From: Proruminimicrobium sp963666965
Lineage (GTDB): Bacteria > Elusimicrobiota > Endomicrobiia > Endomicrobiales > Endomicrobiaceae
DNA: 64,000 bases
Assembly: GCA_963666965.1 (NCBI GenBank)
Contig: OY762939.1
Location: 310,001 to 374,000 of the forward strand
Reading direction: 5' to 3'
A program made the position numbers and the translations under genes. Positions 16,779-26,400 of this stretch are shown here, piece after piece (the first letter of the stretch is position 1; each line of letters begins with the position of its first letter). The notes below the pieces were generated by a model. That model was not told the origin of the DNA. It made no database searches and saw only the letters and a program-made list of their open reading frames with translations.

Positions 16779-18965
16779 TTACGGTCTGAATTTCAGTTCT
16801 GCAATAGATTTATCGTCGGAATAAAGCTTTTTCATCTTTGCGACCATATCGTTATACTTTTGTTTCTGTCCCGTTCTGTCATATACTATGGCAAGCCCTT
16901 TTAAACCTTCAAGATTATCCGGAACAAGTTCCAGAGATTTAAAAAATGACTCTTCTGCTTTCTTTAAATTATTAGTCATAAAATATAAGCTGCCCATATT
17001 TATATATGTAAAGGCATATTCATTTTTTCTTCTCGGCTTCCAGTAATCCGCCTTTTTCATAAGCCTGTCGGGAGCCGTAAGATGCGCTTCGTATTCGGCA
17101 AAAGCTTTTTTATAATCCCCGTTTTGAGAGTAAAGCCATGCCAGTCTGTAGTAAGTCTCGGGGAAAATAGGATCTATCATTTTATATTGGTCATAATATT
17201 TTACAGCTTTTTCAAAATATTCGTTTCGTTTTTTAAGAATTTCTGCCGCGTTTTTTTCGTCTTTTTCATTGAGCAGAGTATGATATCTGAGATTATATTC
17301 AACCCATAATTTTGTATAGAGAGCGCCGACCATAAATTTAGACTGGACGTAATTGGGGGCGAGCTTCCATAAAGATTCGTATTCTCTGAGAGATTTTTCA
17401 ACGTCGCCCTGCTGGAATCTGTCGTTAAAATTATTTGCCTTAAAATATCTCGGCATTAAAAACGACGGATTCTTTTCTATTGTTTTTGAGAAGAAATCTA
17501 TTGACTGTTCCCACTGCCCCTGTTTTGAATAGAAAATCGCCGTCGCATGAAGTTTATCAGCCTGGAAAAAACCGTAAAATACTATTATAAGATACGTCAT
17601 CATCGCAAAAACAATAACCTGCAGAATTCTCTTTATGACCGAAGGAAATGAGGCCTGTGCAAGATCATCTTTTTTTATATATTGAAAAGATATCGCTCCT
17701 ATAAGACCTATCAAAAGCCACAGCATAACGCCGGAAGAAACAAACCTGAGAGAAACGCATACCATATTATGGCCGAGCTGCGCCACTATGGCGCTTATGA
17801 TGCCGAGCTGCAGATAAGCGAGTGTTCCGTCATTTAAATTTTTTCTTTTAAAATACGAAAGATTTTTTAAACCCATAGTAAGAAACAAAGCCAGCAGCGT
17901 TAGAAAAATGCCAAGCCCTATTATTCCTTCATCGTATAAAACTTCAAGATACTCGTTTTCGCAGTGGTCTGTTTCAGTATTGTGGGCTGCTTCTATAAAA
18001 AATATTTCAGGTCTTCTGTAAGAAGGGTATGTAACATAGAAAGAACCTATTCCCGTACCGAGAACCGGAGCGGTTTTTATCATTTCAAAAGTTGAAAGCC
18101 ATGTGCATGTTCTGAAAGAAGCGCTGTCGGGGCGTTTTTTCATCTGAATCATTATGGCGCCGGTTACCGTAGAAATAGTAAGCGCCGACATTATTATCAA
18201 TATGAAGGCTTTTTTGCGTTTTTCTATATTAAGTATAAAAGTTACGTATAAGAATGCAAAAGCAAGTATTCCTATTCCGAACCCTATCCATGCTCCTTTT
18301 GAATAAGTAACGATTATCGAAAAAACTATCATCAGCCACAAAAACAAGAGATGGAATCTTTTTTTCTTAAAAAACATGGCAAGAACTATCGGATTCATAA
18401 CTACAAGAAAATCACCTAAAAAATTGGGATTTCCGAACGTTGAAAAAATCTTCGGCCCGAAAGCCTGACGCCATATAAACGGATCCAGCCCTTTATCCGG
18501 AGGAGGCGGAAAGAAATTTATGTCTATATATTGTATTACGCCGTATATGCAAACTATATAAGTTGCAAATACAAGAAAATTTATAAGTTTGTTTATGCTT
18601 TTTTTATCCGTGAAAACATCAGTTATACACAAAGCAAGAAGACAGTAAATAAGCCTTCTTAAAAATTCGTTAAGTGAAGCATAGTGAAAATATGAAAATA
18701 AAAACGAAACAAATCCCGATACCAAAAATAAAAGAACCGGAACCGTTATGACAGGATTCTGCCTGAGATTTGAAAATAAATCATCTTCAAATTTTAAAAT
18801 AAGCCATGAACATATTAATATTATGCCGCCGATTTGGACTATCGTTATTTTTATCTGGGCCGAATCATAAGTCCCGAGATAAAAACTGACGGCTACGAGA
18901 AAATAAAAAAGAGGAATTCCGTAGAGCAAAACTTTTGAAAAAATATTTTTTATAACATTAGACAT
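16779..18965 (-). CDS. O-antigen ligase-like membrane protein with C-terminal TPRs
   Basis: A 728-residue protein: about 12 membrane segments (residues 1-470) then tetratricopeptide repeats. The central loop with GTGIGSFYVTYPSYRRPEIF and HNTETDHCENEYLEVLYDEG is typical of the Wzy/WaaL O-antigen ligase superfamily, which transfers or polymerises surface glycans at the outer face of the inner membrane. The Wzy_C-plus-TPR architecture is common in diderms. Start ATG 18965 is chosen because the frame upstream runs into a tRNA gene. The acceptor could be lipid A, pilin or another protein. Confidence 0.82.
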   Translation of the reverse strand: MSNVIKNIFSKVLLYGIPLFYFLVAVSFYLGTYDSAQIKITIVQIGGIILICSWLILKFEDDLFSNLRQNPVITVPVLLFLVSGFVSFLFSYFHYASLNEFLRRLIYCLLALCITDVFTDKKSINKLINFLVFATYIVCIYGVIQYIDINFFPPPPDKGLDPFIWRQAFGPKIFSTFGNPNFLGDFLVVMNPIVLAMFFKKKRFHLLFLWLMIVFSIIVTYSKGAWIGFGIGILAFAFLYVTFILNIEKRKKAFILIIMSALTISTVTGAIMIQMKKRPDSASFRTCTWLSTFEMIKTAPVLGTGIGSFYVTYPSYRRPEIFFIEAAHNTETDHCENEYLEVLYDEGIIGLGIFLTLLALFLTMGLKNLSYFKRKNLNDGTLAYLQLGIISAIVAQLGHNMVCVSLRFVSSGVMLWLLIGLIGAISFQYIKKDDLAQASFPSVIKRILQVIVFAMMTYLIIVFYGFFQADKLHATAIFYSKQGQWEQSIDFFSKTIEKNPSFLMPRYFKANNFNDRFQQGDVEKSLREYESLWKLAPNYVQSKFMVGALYTKLWVEYNLRYHTLLNEKDEKNAAEILKKRNEYFEKAVKYYDQYKMIDPIFPETYYRLAWLYSQNGDYKKAFAEYEAHLTAPDRLMKKADYWKPRRKNEYAFTYINMGSLYFMTNNLKKAEESFFKSLELVPDNLEGLKGLAIVYDRTGQKQKYNDMVAKMKKLYSDDKSIAELKFRP

Positions 18966-18996
18966 TTTGCACCCGCCTGAATCAGGCAAATAAAAA

Positions 18997-19069
18997 AGCC
19001 GACAAGAGGATTTGAACCTCCGACCCATCGCTTACGAAGCGATTGCTCTACCAACTGAGCTATGTCGGC
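18997..19069 (-). tRNA. tRNA-Thr (anticodon CGT)
   Basis: 73 nt without encoded CCA. Acceptor GCCGACA pairs perfectly with TGTCGGC, the D arm is GCTC/GAGC, anticodon stem ATCGC/GCGAT encloses loop TTCGTAA (anticodon CGT), and the T arm contains GGTTCAAATCC. It is 31 nt upstream of the O-antigen ligase-like gene on the same strand. Confidence 0.97.
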
Positions 19070-19099
19070 ACGTGGCGCATATTATACCAAATTTTTTGC

Positions 19100-19429
19100 T
19101 TAATACGTTATTGAAACCATGAAAACGCCAAGAACCGTAATATAGGCAAAAAAAGTAAAACTCAGCCAAAATACAAAAAAGGAGTTATAGCGTTCTTCGC
19201 TTTTTGCAAGAACTTTATAAATCAAAGAAACTAAAATCTTTATTATAACCACTGTTGCGGCGGCGGTAATAAACGAAACGGCCGAAACGGCGGCAAAGAT
19301 AAAAAGCGTCAGAAAAAATAAATTTTCAAATATTCCCAGAAGTATAATTTTCTGGTCTATAAAATATGCAAGCACCACAGACAATATCAGAAGAACCGCA
19401 AAAAATAAATATTTATTAGTATAAAACAT
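19100..19429 (-). CDS. Small polytopic membrane protein, unknown
   Basis: A 109-residue, very hydrophobic protein with about three or four transmembrane helices (residues 7-25, 30-55, 56-75, 84-107). I do not recognise a family. Its ATG directly abuts the stop codon of the upstream TPR gene, so the pair is co-translated and may act together at the inner membrane. Nothing in the sequence points to a catalytic role. Confidence 0.65.
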   Translation of the reverse strand: MFYTNKYLFFAVLLILSVVLAYFIDQKIILLGIFENLFFLTLFIFAAVSAVSFITAAATVVIIKILVSLIYKVLAKSEERYNSFFVFWLSFTFFAYITVLGVFMVSITY

Positions 19430-20392
19430 TTAATAATTTTCCCTTAATTCCTTTATTGCCTCGTCATTGCCGCAGTAAGCTGCTGTTTTAAAATATGAAA
19501 CGGCCTTATCTTTCATCCCTTGATCTTTATAAACTTTACCGATGCAGTAATTGACTATATTATTGTTGTTGTCTATAAGAAGAGCCCTTCCATACCAAAG
19601 CAAAGCCTGCTCATAATCTTTTGCGTCGTAATAAATCTGACCTATCTTGTAATAAGGCATTATATAACCGGAGTCAGTATCTATGGCTTTTTTATAATAT
19701 TCCATAGCAATTTCAAAATCGGATTTTTGTCTGTAAATCTCGCCAAGCGCGCAGTAAGCCTGAAGATTTTTATCATTGTTTTCTATTCCCTTTTTATAGA
19801 AAACGGCTGCACTGTCCAAATCGTTCTGCTGCATATAAGTGTAAGCTATAAGATTGTAAAATTCTCTTTTATCGGGTATGATCGAAAGCGCCTTGTTATA
19901 CCATATTCTCGCCCTGTCAAATTTTTGCATACGTTCAAAAATCCTGCCCATCATTCGGTAACCGTCAATACTCTGTTTATCCAAAATTATGCTTTCGTTT
20001 ATATAACCCAGCGCCTTGTTAAACACAGCAATAGAATTTACCGTCTGCGCCTTTTGAAAATAAGCATATCCTATAGAATAGTAAATCTGAGCCGTATTTG
20101 CGCTTTTGAGAACGTTTTTGAGATATTCTATTCCGCGGTCGTAATATCCGAGTTTTACCATTGAGACGGCCATATTTGTATAAACAGTTTCGTTGCCCGC
20201 CCCCATAGCGATAAGCTTTCTGTAATATTTTGAAGATTCAAAATAATCGCCCTGGGAAAAATTATTGTCGGCTATAAACTGAAATAACTCTTTATGGTAT
20301 TGTTTATTTTTTGCAAAATAAACAACAGGCAAAAGAATAAAAAAAAGTATAGTTACAGCAACGCTGATTTTAAAGTTTAAATCAAATTTCAT
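19430..20392 (-). CDS. Membrane-anchored TPR protein
   Basis: A 320-residue protein with one N-terminal membrane helix (about residues 9-27, ISVAVTILFFILLPVVYFA) and about seven tetratricopeptide repeats covering the rest (for example YYRKLIAMGAGNETVYTNMA, YKKAIDTDSGYIMPYYKIG, LLWYGRALLIDNN). TPR arrays are protein-binding scaffolds, here predicted to face the periplasm. It shares the neighbourhood with the O-antigen ligase-like TPR protein, so a role in envelope assembly is plausible but unproven. Confidence 0.82.
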   Translation of the reverse strand: MKFDLNFKISVAVTILFFILLPVVYFAKNKQYHKELFQFIADNNFSQGDYFESSKYYRKLIAMGAGNETVYTNMAVSMVKLGYYDRGIEYLKNVLKSANTAQIYYSIGYAYFQKAQTVNSIAVFNKALGYINESIILDKQSIDGYRMMGRIFERMQKFDRARIWYNKALSIIPDKREFYNLIAYTYMQQNDLDSAAVFYKKGIENNDKNLQAYCALGEIYRQKSDFEIAMEYYKKAIDTDSGYIMPYYKIGQIYYDAKDYEQALLWYGRALLIDNNNNIVNYCIGKVYKDQGMKDKAVSYFKTAAYCGNDEAIKELRENY

Positions 20393-20426
20393 AATTTTTA
20401 GGAATATTTTTATTTAAAAGAAGAAA

Positions 20427-21419
20427 CTAAAGCCATTTTTTCTTTTTCATGTAAAAATAGAGGGAGACTGTCGCGACAAGTATCGCCATTACGGCAAAAA
20501 TCCAAGTGCCTCTGGGACCGAGAATGTCTATTTCAATAAAATTTACGTTCATGCCGTAATAACTTGCTATTATAAGTATCGGCAAAAATATCGTGGCTAT
20601 AATTGTTAAGAATTTCATTATTTCATTTAATTTCAAAGTGACGGCAGACATATATATGGCAACGAGAGAACCTATCATTTGTATTGAAGACGTTATCGTC
20701 TTGTTGAGCCTGTCCAGCTGATATGTTATATCTCTGAAATATGCAGAATAGCTGTCCTGAAGATATTCGATATTGCCTCTTGAAAAGAAACTGTAAACGT
20801 ACTGCTGCGGATCTGCAATCTTTTTTAAAGATAAAAGCACTTTTTTGTAATCAAGTATTTCCTGCATATACTCGGGTCTTGCATCCTCAAGAATTTTATC
20901 TTCAAGCAAATCTATCTTTCCGCTTATCTTTTCCATGGTCAGTTCAAGGTTTGCAACCACCTTTGATAAAATATTATAAAGAAGATTATCCATATTTTTT
21001 AATTCTATCTGCGGTTTAAGTTTTGCTTTCTGCATAAGAACGTCAAGAAATTCAAGTTCTTCCGTATGAACTGTTACAAGCAGATTTTTTGAAAGAAAAA
21101 TATCAAGTTCGTATATTGATTCATCAAAATCTGTTATATCCATTGTTTTCTGGCGGATTCCGTGTATGTTTACAAATATATAATTATTAAACTGTTCTAC
21201 TTTCGGGTTATACAAAGGAAAAAGGCAGTCTTCAATTGAAAGTTCGTGAAATTGGAAAGTTTCGGAAAGCAGCGCGATTTCATCTGCCGACAGATCTCCC
21301 TTCTCCAAAGTCAGGTCAACCCATAAAAGGCTGGGTTTTGAACTGTAAATTTTATTTAAATTTTCAACATTCAATTCACATTCGCATATACTGTCTTTGA
21401 GATAAACGGCTCTTATCAT
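20427..21419 (-). CDS. corA: CorA family magnesium/cobalt transporter
   Basis: Pentameric Mg2+ channel of the inner membrane. The protein has 330 residues from ATG 21419, which has a strong GGAGG site 6 nt upstream; an in-frame start eight codons earlier lacks one. A large soluble N-terminal domain is followed by a long stalk helix (about 140-270). Two C-terminal transmembrane helices come next, the first ending in the signature YYGMNVNF (Gly-Met-Asn selectivity filter). The C-terminus is Lys-rich (FYMKKKKWL). It is divergent from the cold-shock gene. Confidence 0.94.
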   Translation of the reverse strand: MIRAVYLKDSICECELNVENLNKIYSSKPSLLWVDLTLEKGDLSADEIALLSETFQFHELSIEDCLFPLYNPKVEQFNNYIFVNIHGIRQKTMDITDFDESIYELDIFLSKNLLVTVHTEELEFLDVLMQKAKLKPQIELKNMDNLLYNILSKVVANLELTMEKISGKIDLLEDKILEDARPEYMQEILDYKKVLLSLKKIADPQQYVYSFFSRGNIEYLQDSYSAYFRDITYQLDRLNKTITSSIQMIGSLVAIYMSAVTLKLNEIMKFLTIIATIFLPILIIASYYGMNVNFIEIDILGPRGTWIFAVMAILVATVSLYFYMKKKKWL

Positions 21420-21512
21420 TTTACGCCTCCGACCTGCTAACAAGTCCGGTGATTTTACAAAATAAAAAATTGATAGTAAAGATTTTACCGCAAAGTATTT
21501 TTCAATTAGCTA

Positions 21513-21541
21513 TTGACAAAGCCTTAAATAAATACTTTAAT
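21513..21541 (+). promoter_or_regulatory. Promoter of cold-shock gene
   Basis: Consensus TTGACA, 17-nt spacer, TTTAAT. Transcription would start near 21548, leaving a leader of about 60 nt before the ATG. A leader of this kind often folds as a cold-responsive structure in csp genes, but I could not fold it. Confidence 0.65.
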
Positions 21542-21610
21542 ATTGTTCGTGGGTGCGAAAGGCATCCAGAAAAAGTTCGGTTTCGAACTATAAACAAGGA
21601 GTAGAAGTAA

Positions 21611-21814
21611 ATGGCACAAGGTAAAGTAAAATGGTTTAACGACCAAAAGGGTTATGGATTTATTTCCAACAATGATGGATCTGGAGATGTGTTTGCACAT
21701 TATTCAGCAGTTCAGTCTGAAGGATTCAAATCTCTTGCTGAAGGTGACAGTGTTGAATTTGACGTTGTAGAATCAGACAAAGGACCTAAGGCAGCTAACA
21801 TAAGAAAGATATAA
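21611..21814 (+). CDS. Cold-shock domain protein
   Basis: A 67-residue CspA-family RNA chaperone. RNP1 KGYGFIS and RNP2 VFAHYSAV are intact, after the hallmark start GKVKWFNDQ. An AAGGAG site precedes the ATG. It is the only plus-strand gene in the first 38 kb, with its own promoter and terminator, so it is a monocistronic gene. It may act in general RNA chaperoning rather than strictly in the cold. Confidence 0.96.
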   Translation: MAQGKVKWFNDQKGYGFISNNDGSGDVFAHYSAVQSEGFKSLAEGDSVEFDVVESDKGPKAANIRKI

Positions 21815-21827
21815 TTAGCTATCATTG

Positions 21828-21863
21828 AAAAACACCCTGTCTTTTTAGACAGGGTGTTTTTAT
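21828..21863 (+). terminator. Rho-independent terminator after cold-shock gene
   Basis: Stem ACACCCTGTCT/AGACAGGGTGT with loop TTTT, followed by a T-rich tract. It is near-symmetric, with an A-run on the left, so it may also terminate aroQ transcripts from the other strand. Confidence 0.92.
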
Positions 21864-21877
21864 TTTTGTTTCAAATT

Positions 21878-22306
21878 TTATATTTTTGATAATTTTTCAA
21901 GAGCGAAAATATAGCCGTCTACTCCCAAACCGGAAATCTGACCGACTGCGACAGGAGCTATGTATGAATTATGCCTGAACTGCTCTCTGGCATATATGTT
22001 TGACAAGTGGACTTCCACGGCAGGAATATTTACAGAAGCAATCGCATCTCTAACAGCGACAGAAGTATGGGTATATGCGGCTGGATTGATTATAATGCCG
22101 TCGAAATTGTTTTTTGCGTTTCCTATTTTATCCACTATCTCGCCTTCGTGATTCGACTGAAAGCATTCAATTTCGACATTGATTTTTTTTGCATGTTCTT
22201 TCAGCATATTTTCTATTTGAGACAAAGTTACCGTCCCGTAAACTTCAGGTTCTCTTGTTCCGAGAAGATTTAAATTTGGACCGTTAATTACAAGTATCTT
22301 TTTCAT
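21878..22306 (-). CDS. aroQ: 3-dehydroquinate dehydratase, type II
   Basis: Third step of the shikimate pathway. The 142-residue protein begins ILVINGPNLNLLGTREPEVYG with the catalytic Tyr in the YG motif. Other signatures are SNHEGEIVDKI, IINPAAYTHTSVAVRDAI with the catalytic His region, and AVEVHLSNI. It overlaps the end of aroB by 23 nt, so the two shikimate genes are coupled. Confidence 0.96.
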   Translation of the reverse strand: MKKILVINGPNLNLLGTREPEVYGTVTLSQIENMLKEHAKKINVEIECFQSNHEGEIVDKIGNAKNNFDGIIINPAAYTHTSVAVRDAIASVNIPAVEVHLSNIYAREQFRHNSYIAPVAVGQISGLGVDGYIFALEKLSKI

Positions 22307-23384
22307 TTAACACATCCTTAATCAAATTTACCACAATTTTATCGTCGACTTCAATTTTTGCTTTTATTTTTCCTATTTTTTCAGGCAGAACAAATTTGAT
22401 TTTATTTGAAACCGATTTTTTGTCTCTTTTCATTAAATTTAAAATTTGTTCCGGTTTTTTATTTAACCCAAGCTTCATATCATATCCGCACGAGCAAAGA
22501 AGCTGTTTAAGTTCTTCGCATGTTCCTTTTTTTGCAAAATTTATTTTTTCGGCAAGTTTTGAAACAAATAGCATTCCTAAAACTACGGCTTCGCCGTGCA
22601 GAAATTTTTTATATTCCGTTATTGTTTCAAGAGCATGCGCAAAAGTATGTCCGAAATTGAGAAGTTCTCTTATTCCTTTGGTTTCTTTTTCGTCTTTTTC
22701 AACTATTTCGGCTTTGTATTTGCATGACTTGTATATTATGTAATCAAAATCTTTTTGCGATATGACGGCTTTTCTAAATATATTTTTTAGTCTTTCAAAA
22801 AAATCTTTGTCGAAACTGACTGCGTATTTTATAACTTCCGCCATTCCGTTTTTTAACTGTCTTGAATCAAGCGTTCTTAAAAATTCCGTGTTTATCAAAA
22901 CGCATAGAGGCTGGTAAAAAGTTCCGGCTATATTTTTACCGCTTTCGGTGTTAACAGCCGTTTTACCGCCTATGGAAGAATCTACCATAGCCAAAAGGGT
23001 AGTCGGAATCTGTATATATTTTAAGCCTCTCATATAAACTGATGCAAAAAAACCCGATATATCTCCCACAACTCCGCCGCCCAAAGCTATTACGACATAC
23101 TGTCTGTCGATGCCTGAAGATACGGCGTAAGCGATTATTTCCGAGAGTGTTTTTATGCTTTTTTGTTCTTCTCCTGCTTTAAAAACATAGGAATGGACGA
23201 GGATCCCCTCTTTTTCCAAAAGATTTTTAAAATCTTTAAGATATAACGAACCGACAACGGTATCCGAAATTATAAAAACTTTTTTTTGCGCAATAAACGA
23301 TTTAACCCTTTTGCATAAATCTGAGTTTTTCAAAAAGATTATGGGATATCCGTATGACATTAAATTTAAATTTATTTTTTTCAT
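22284..23384 (-). CDS. aroB: 3-dehydroquinate synthase
   Basis: Second step of the shikimate pathway, NAD- and metal-dependent. The 366-residue protein has KAGEEQKSIKTLSEII, the nucleotide-binding ALGGGVVGDISGFFAS, QIPTTLLAMVDSSIGGKTAVN and the metal-ligand regions ELLNFGHTFAHALE and LHGEAVVLGM. It is followed by aroQ with a 23-nt overlap. The upstream gene ends 29 nt away on the same strand. Confidence 0.97.
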   Translation of the reverse strand: MKKINLNLMSYGYPIIFLKNSDLCKRVKSFIAQKKVFIISDTVVGSLYLKDFKNLLEKEGILVHSYVFKAGEEQKSIKTLSEIIAYAVSSGIDRQYVVIALGGGVVGDISGFFASVYMRGLKYIQIPTTLLAMVDSSIGGKTAVNTESGKNIAGTFYQPLCVLINTEFLRTLDSRQLKNGMAEVIKYAVSFDKDFFERLKNIFRKAVISQKDFDYIIYKSCKYKAEIVEKDEKETKGIRELLNFGHTFAHALETITEYKKFLHGEAVVLGMLFVSKLAEKINFAKKGTCEELKQLLCSCGYDMKLGLNKKPEQILNLMKRDKKSVSNKIKFVLPEKIGKIKAKIEVDDKIVVNLIKDVLNEKDTCN

Positions 23385-23413
23385 TTTAGTTTAACAAACC
23401 GGCTGCGAAGTTT

Positions 23414-26400
23414 TTATTTGTCCGTAGTGACCACGTAATAATTGTCATTTGTAAAATCACGTTCTATATTTTTATATACGCGCGATTTAGGAGATATATT
23501 TAATATATTGGTATCAGAGACAACTGTAACAACATAATCTTTATTTTTTTCAAGGTCGCCTATCATATAATAACCGTACTTATCAGTTGTAAAAACCTCT
23601 GACTTTCCTTCGCTGAGAAGTTTTATCTGTATTTTCGGAACTCCGTATCTGCCCTTAAGAATTCGGCCCGTTATTGAAAACTTTTTTTCCTGCTGCTGTT
23701 TTGCAGCATCTTCAACTGCAGAAGTTACGGTTACCGGCTGAGACGGCTCGGAAATATTTTCTTTGCGGCTCTGTTCCGCTTTTTTAAGTTCTTCTTTTTT
23801 TAATCTTTCTTCTTCTTTGGCCCTTTTCTTTTCTTCTTCTTTGGCAAGTTTTTCCTGCTGGGCTATTCTTTTAAGTTCTTCTTTCTTTAATCTTTCTTCT
23901 TCTTTAGCTCTTTTCTTTTCTTCTTCTTTGGCAAGTTTTTCCTGCTGGGCTATTCTTTTAAGTTCTTCTTTCTTTAATCTTTCTTCTTCTTTAGCTCTTT
24001 TCTTTTCTTCTTCTTTGGCAAGTTTTTCCTGCTCGGCTATTTTCTTGAGCTCTTCTTTCTTTAATCTTTCTTCTTCTTTGGCCTGTTTAGCAGCTTCTTC
24101 TTTTGCAAGCTGTTCGTTCAAGGCTGATTTTTTTACTTCTTCCAGACGAAGCCTTTCCTGCTCCTGCTGCTGTTCTTCTAATCTTTTTAATTCTTCATTT
24201 TTTAATCTTTCCTGCTCCTGCTGCCTGTTTTTTTCTTTTTCAAAATCTATTTTTTCCTGAAGTTCTTTTTTTCTGGCTTCTTCCTGCTCATATGCCTGCT
24301 CTTGCATTGCTATCTGCTGCTGCATTTCAAGTCTCTTTTTAATTTCCAGATTTATTTTTGCGTCCATTTCTATTCTTTTAAGCTCTTCTTTTCTGAGCCT
24401 TTCTTCTTCTTTTGCCTGTTTAGCTGCTTCTTCTTTGGCAAGTTTTTCCTGTTCTGCGGCTTTCTTCAATTCTTCCTGCTTTAATAATGCTTCTTCTTTT
24501 GCTTTTTTCTTTGCCTCTTCAAGGGCAAGTTTTTCCTGCTCGGCTATTTTCTTGAGCTCTTCTTTTCTGAGTCTTTCTTCTTCTTTTGCCTGTTTAGCTG
24601 CTTCCTCTTTGGCAAGTTTTTCTGCCAAAGCAGCTTTCTTCATTTCTTCTTTTTTCAACGCTTCTTCTTCTTTAGCTTTTTTCTTTGACTCTTCGAAAGC
24701 AAGTTTTTCCTGCTCGGCTATTTTCCTGAGCTCTTCTTTTCTAAGTCTTTCTTCTTCTTTTGAATCTTTTATATCCGCGACAACTGGCAGCACTTCTTTT
24801 CTAAGATCTTCTTCCTGCTTGCGCTGCTCATTCATATTTTCAGATTTAGCTTTTTTCTTTGACTCTTGAAGGGCAAGTTTTTCCTGCTCGGCTATTTTCT
24901 TAAGTTCTTCTTTTCTGAGTCTTTCTTCTTCTTTTGCCTGTTTAGCTGCTTCCTCTTTGGCAAGTTTTTCTGCCAAAGCGGCTTTCTTCAATTCTTCTTT
25001 TTTCAACGCTTCTTCTTCTTTAGCTTTTTTCTTTGACTCTTTGAAAGCAAGTTTTTCCTGCTCGGCTATTTTCTTAAGCTCTTCTTTTCTGAGTCTTTCT
25101 TCTTCTTTTGCCTGTTTAGCTGCTTCCTCTTTGGCAAGTTTTTCTGCCAAAGCCGCTTTCTTTAATTCTTCTTTTTTCAACGCTTCTTCTTCTTTAGCTT
25201 TTTTCTTTGACTCTTCAAAAGCAAGTTTTTCCTGCTCGGCTATTTTTCTGAGTTCTTCTTTTCTTGATTTTTCATCATCGGCAGCCGTACCGGCAACAAC
25301 AACAGGAATTAAAATATCTTGTTTCAAAGTTTCATCTTTCTTTTTTTCTATAACAGCCGATGTTTTTGACGGTTCTTCTTTTGTTTTTTTCTTTGCTTCT
25401 TCAAGAGCGAGCTTTTCCTGCTCGGCTATTTTCTTAAGCTCTTCTTTTCTGAGTCTTTCTTCTTCTTTTGCCTGTTTAGCTGCTTCCTCTTTGGCAAGCT
25501 TTTCTGCCAAAGCGGCTTTCTTCAATTCTTCTTTTTTCAACGCTTCTTCTTCTTTAGCTTTTCTCTTTGCTTCTTCAAGAGCAAATTTTTCCTGTTTTGC
25601 TTTTATCTTAGGATCTATTTTTACCATGAAATTCTTATCTTTAATTTTATCGCGCAGTTTTTCCGTTGTAAAATTGGCAGGCTCAAACTCATAAACTCCG
25701 CTTGATATTTCGATTGTATAGACTTTATCCGGCATAAGTCCGTCTATAACATAATCGCCGTTCTTATCCGAAAGAACAAATGAGTTAAAATCATAGTTTA
25801 TTCTGGCATTTTCAAAAGGCTGGCCTTCATTGCTGACATTACCTGAAATGGAAAGCAGCCCGGAGAAATTGACTTCCGTATTTTCCTGTATCTTGTTTAT
25901 TGTTTTTACAGATTCAACAAACTTAATATTCTTAGATTTTACCGACACAGTAAAATCCTTTTCGTATCCTAAATTGTCAAATGAGTATGCGCCTTTTATA
26001 TCGGTTTTGACAGATTTTGCAACTCCGCTTGCCGAAACTTCAACATCTTTAACAGGAGTCTGCCCCTGCATAACGGTGCCGTATATTTTGATTTTTTTTA
26101 CCGAGGCGGTAAAATTTTGGCCGTCAATATTTTTAACTAATTTTTTTATAGTTTTGCTTTCCGGACTGAAAGAATATCCCGGACTTGAAATTGATATGAC
26201 ATAATCTCTGTATATGCCGAGTTTATTTGTTTTATAATTTCCGTTTTTATCTGTTTTTATTTCTTCGGTCTGATCTTCCGAAACAACTTTTACAGCGGCT
26301 CCCGCAAAAGGTTTGCCGTTTATCTGAACATTTCCCGCAATAGTTCCGCTTAAAGAAAAATTCATATTTTCCGCATCCTGGGTTATTTTCTTAAGTTCCA

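Noticed and set aside
23780..25600. CRISPR-like array from regularly spaced 87-bp repeats
   Set aside because: The repeats have no unique spacers and encode an in-frame helical protein region.
23763..25694. Plus-strand Ser/Phe-rich open frames antisense to the repeat protein
   Set aside because: They mirror Lys/Glu codon repeats on the other strand, with no start context or ribosome-binding site.
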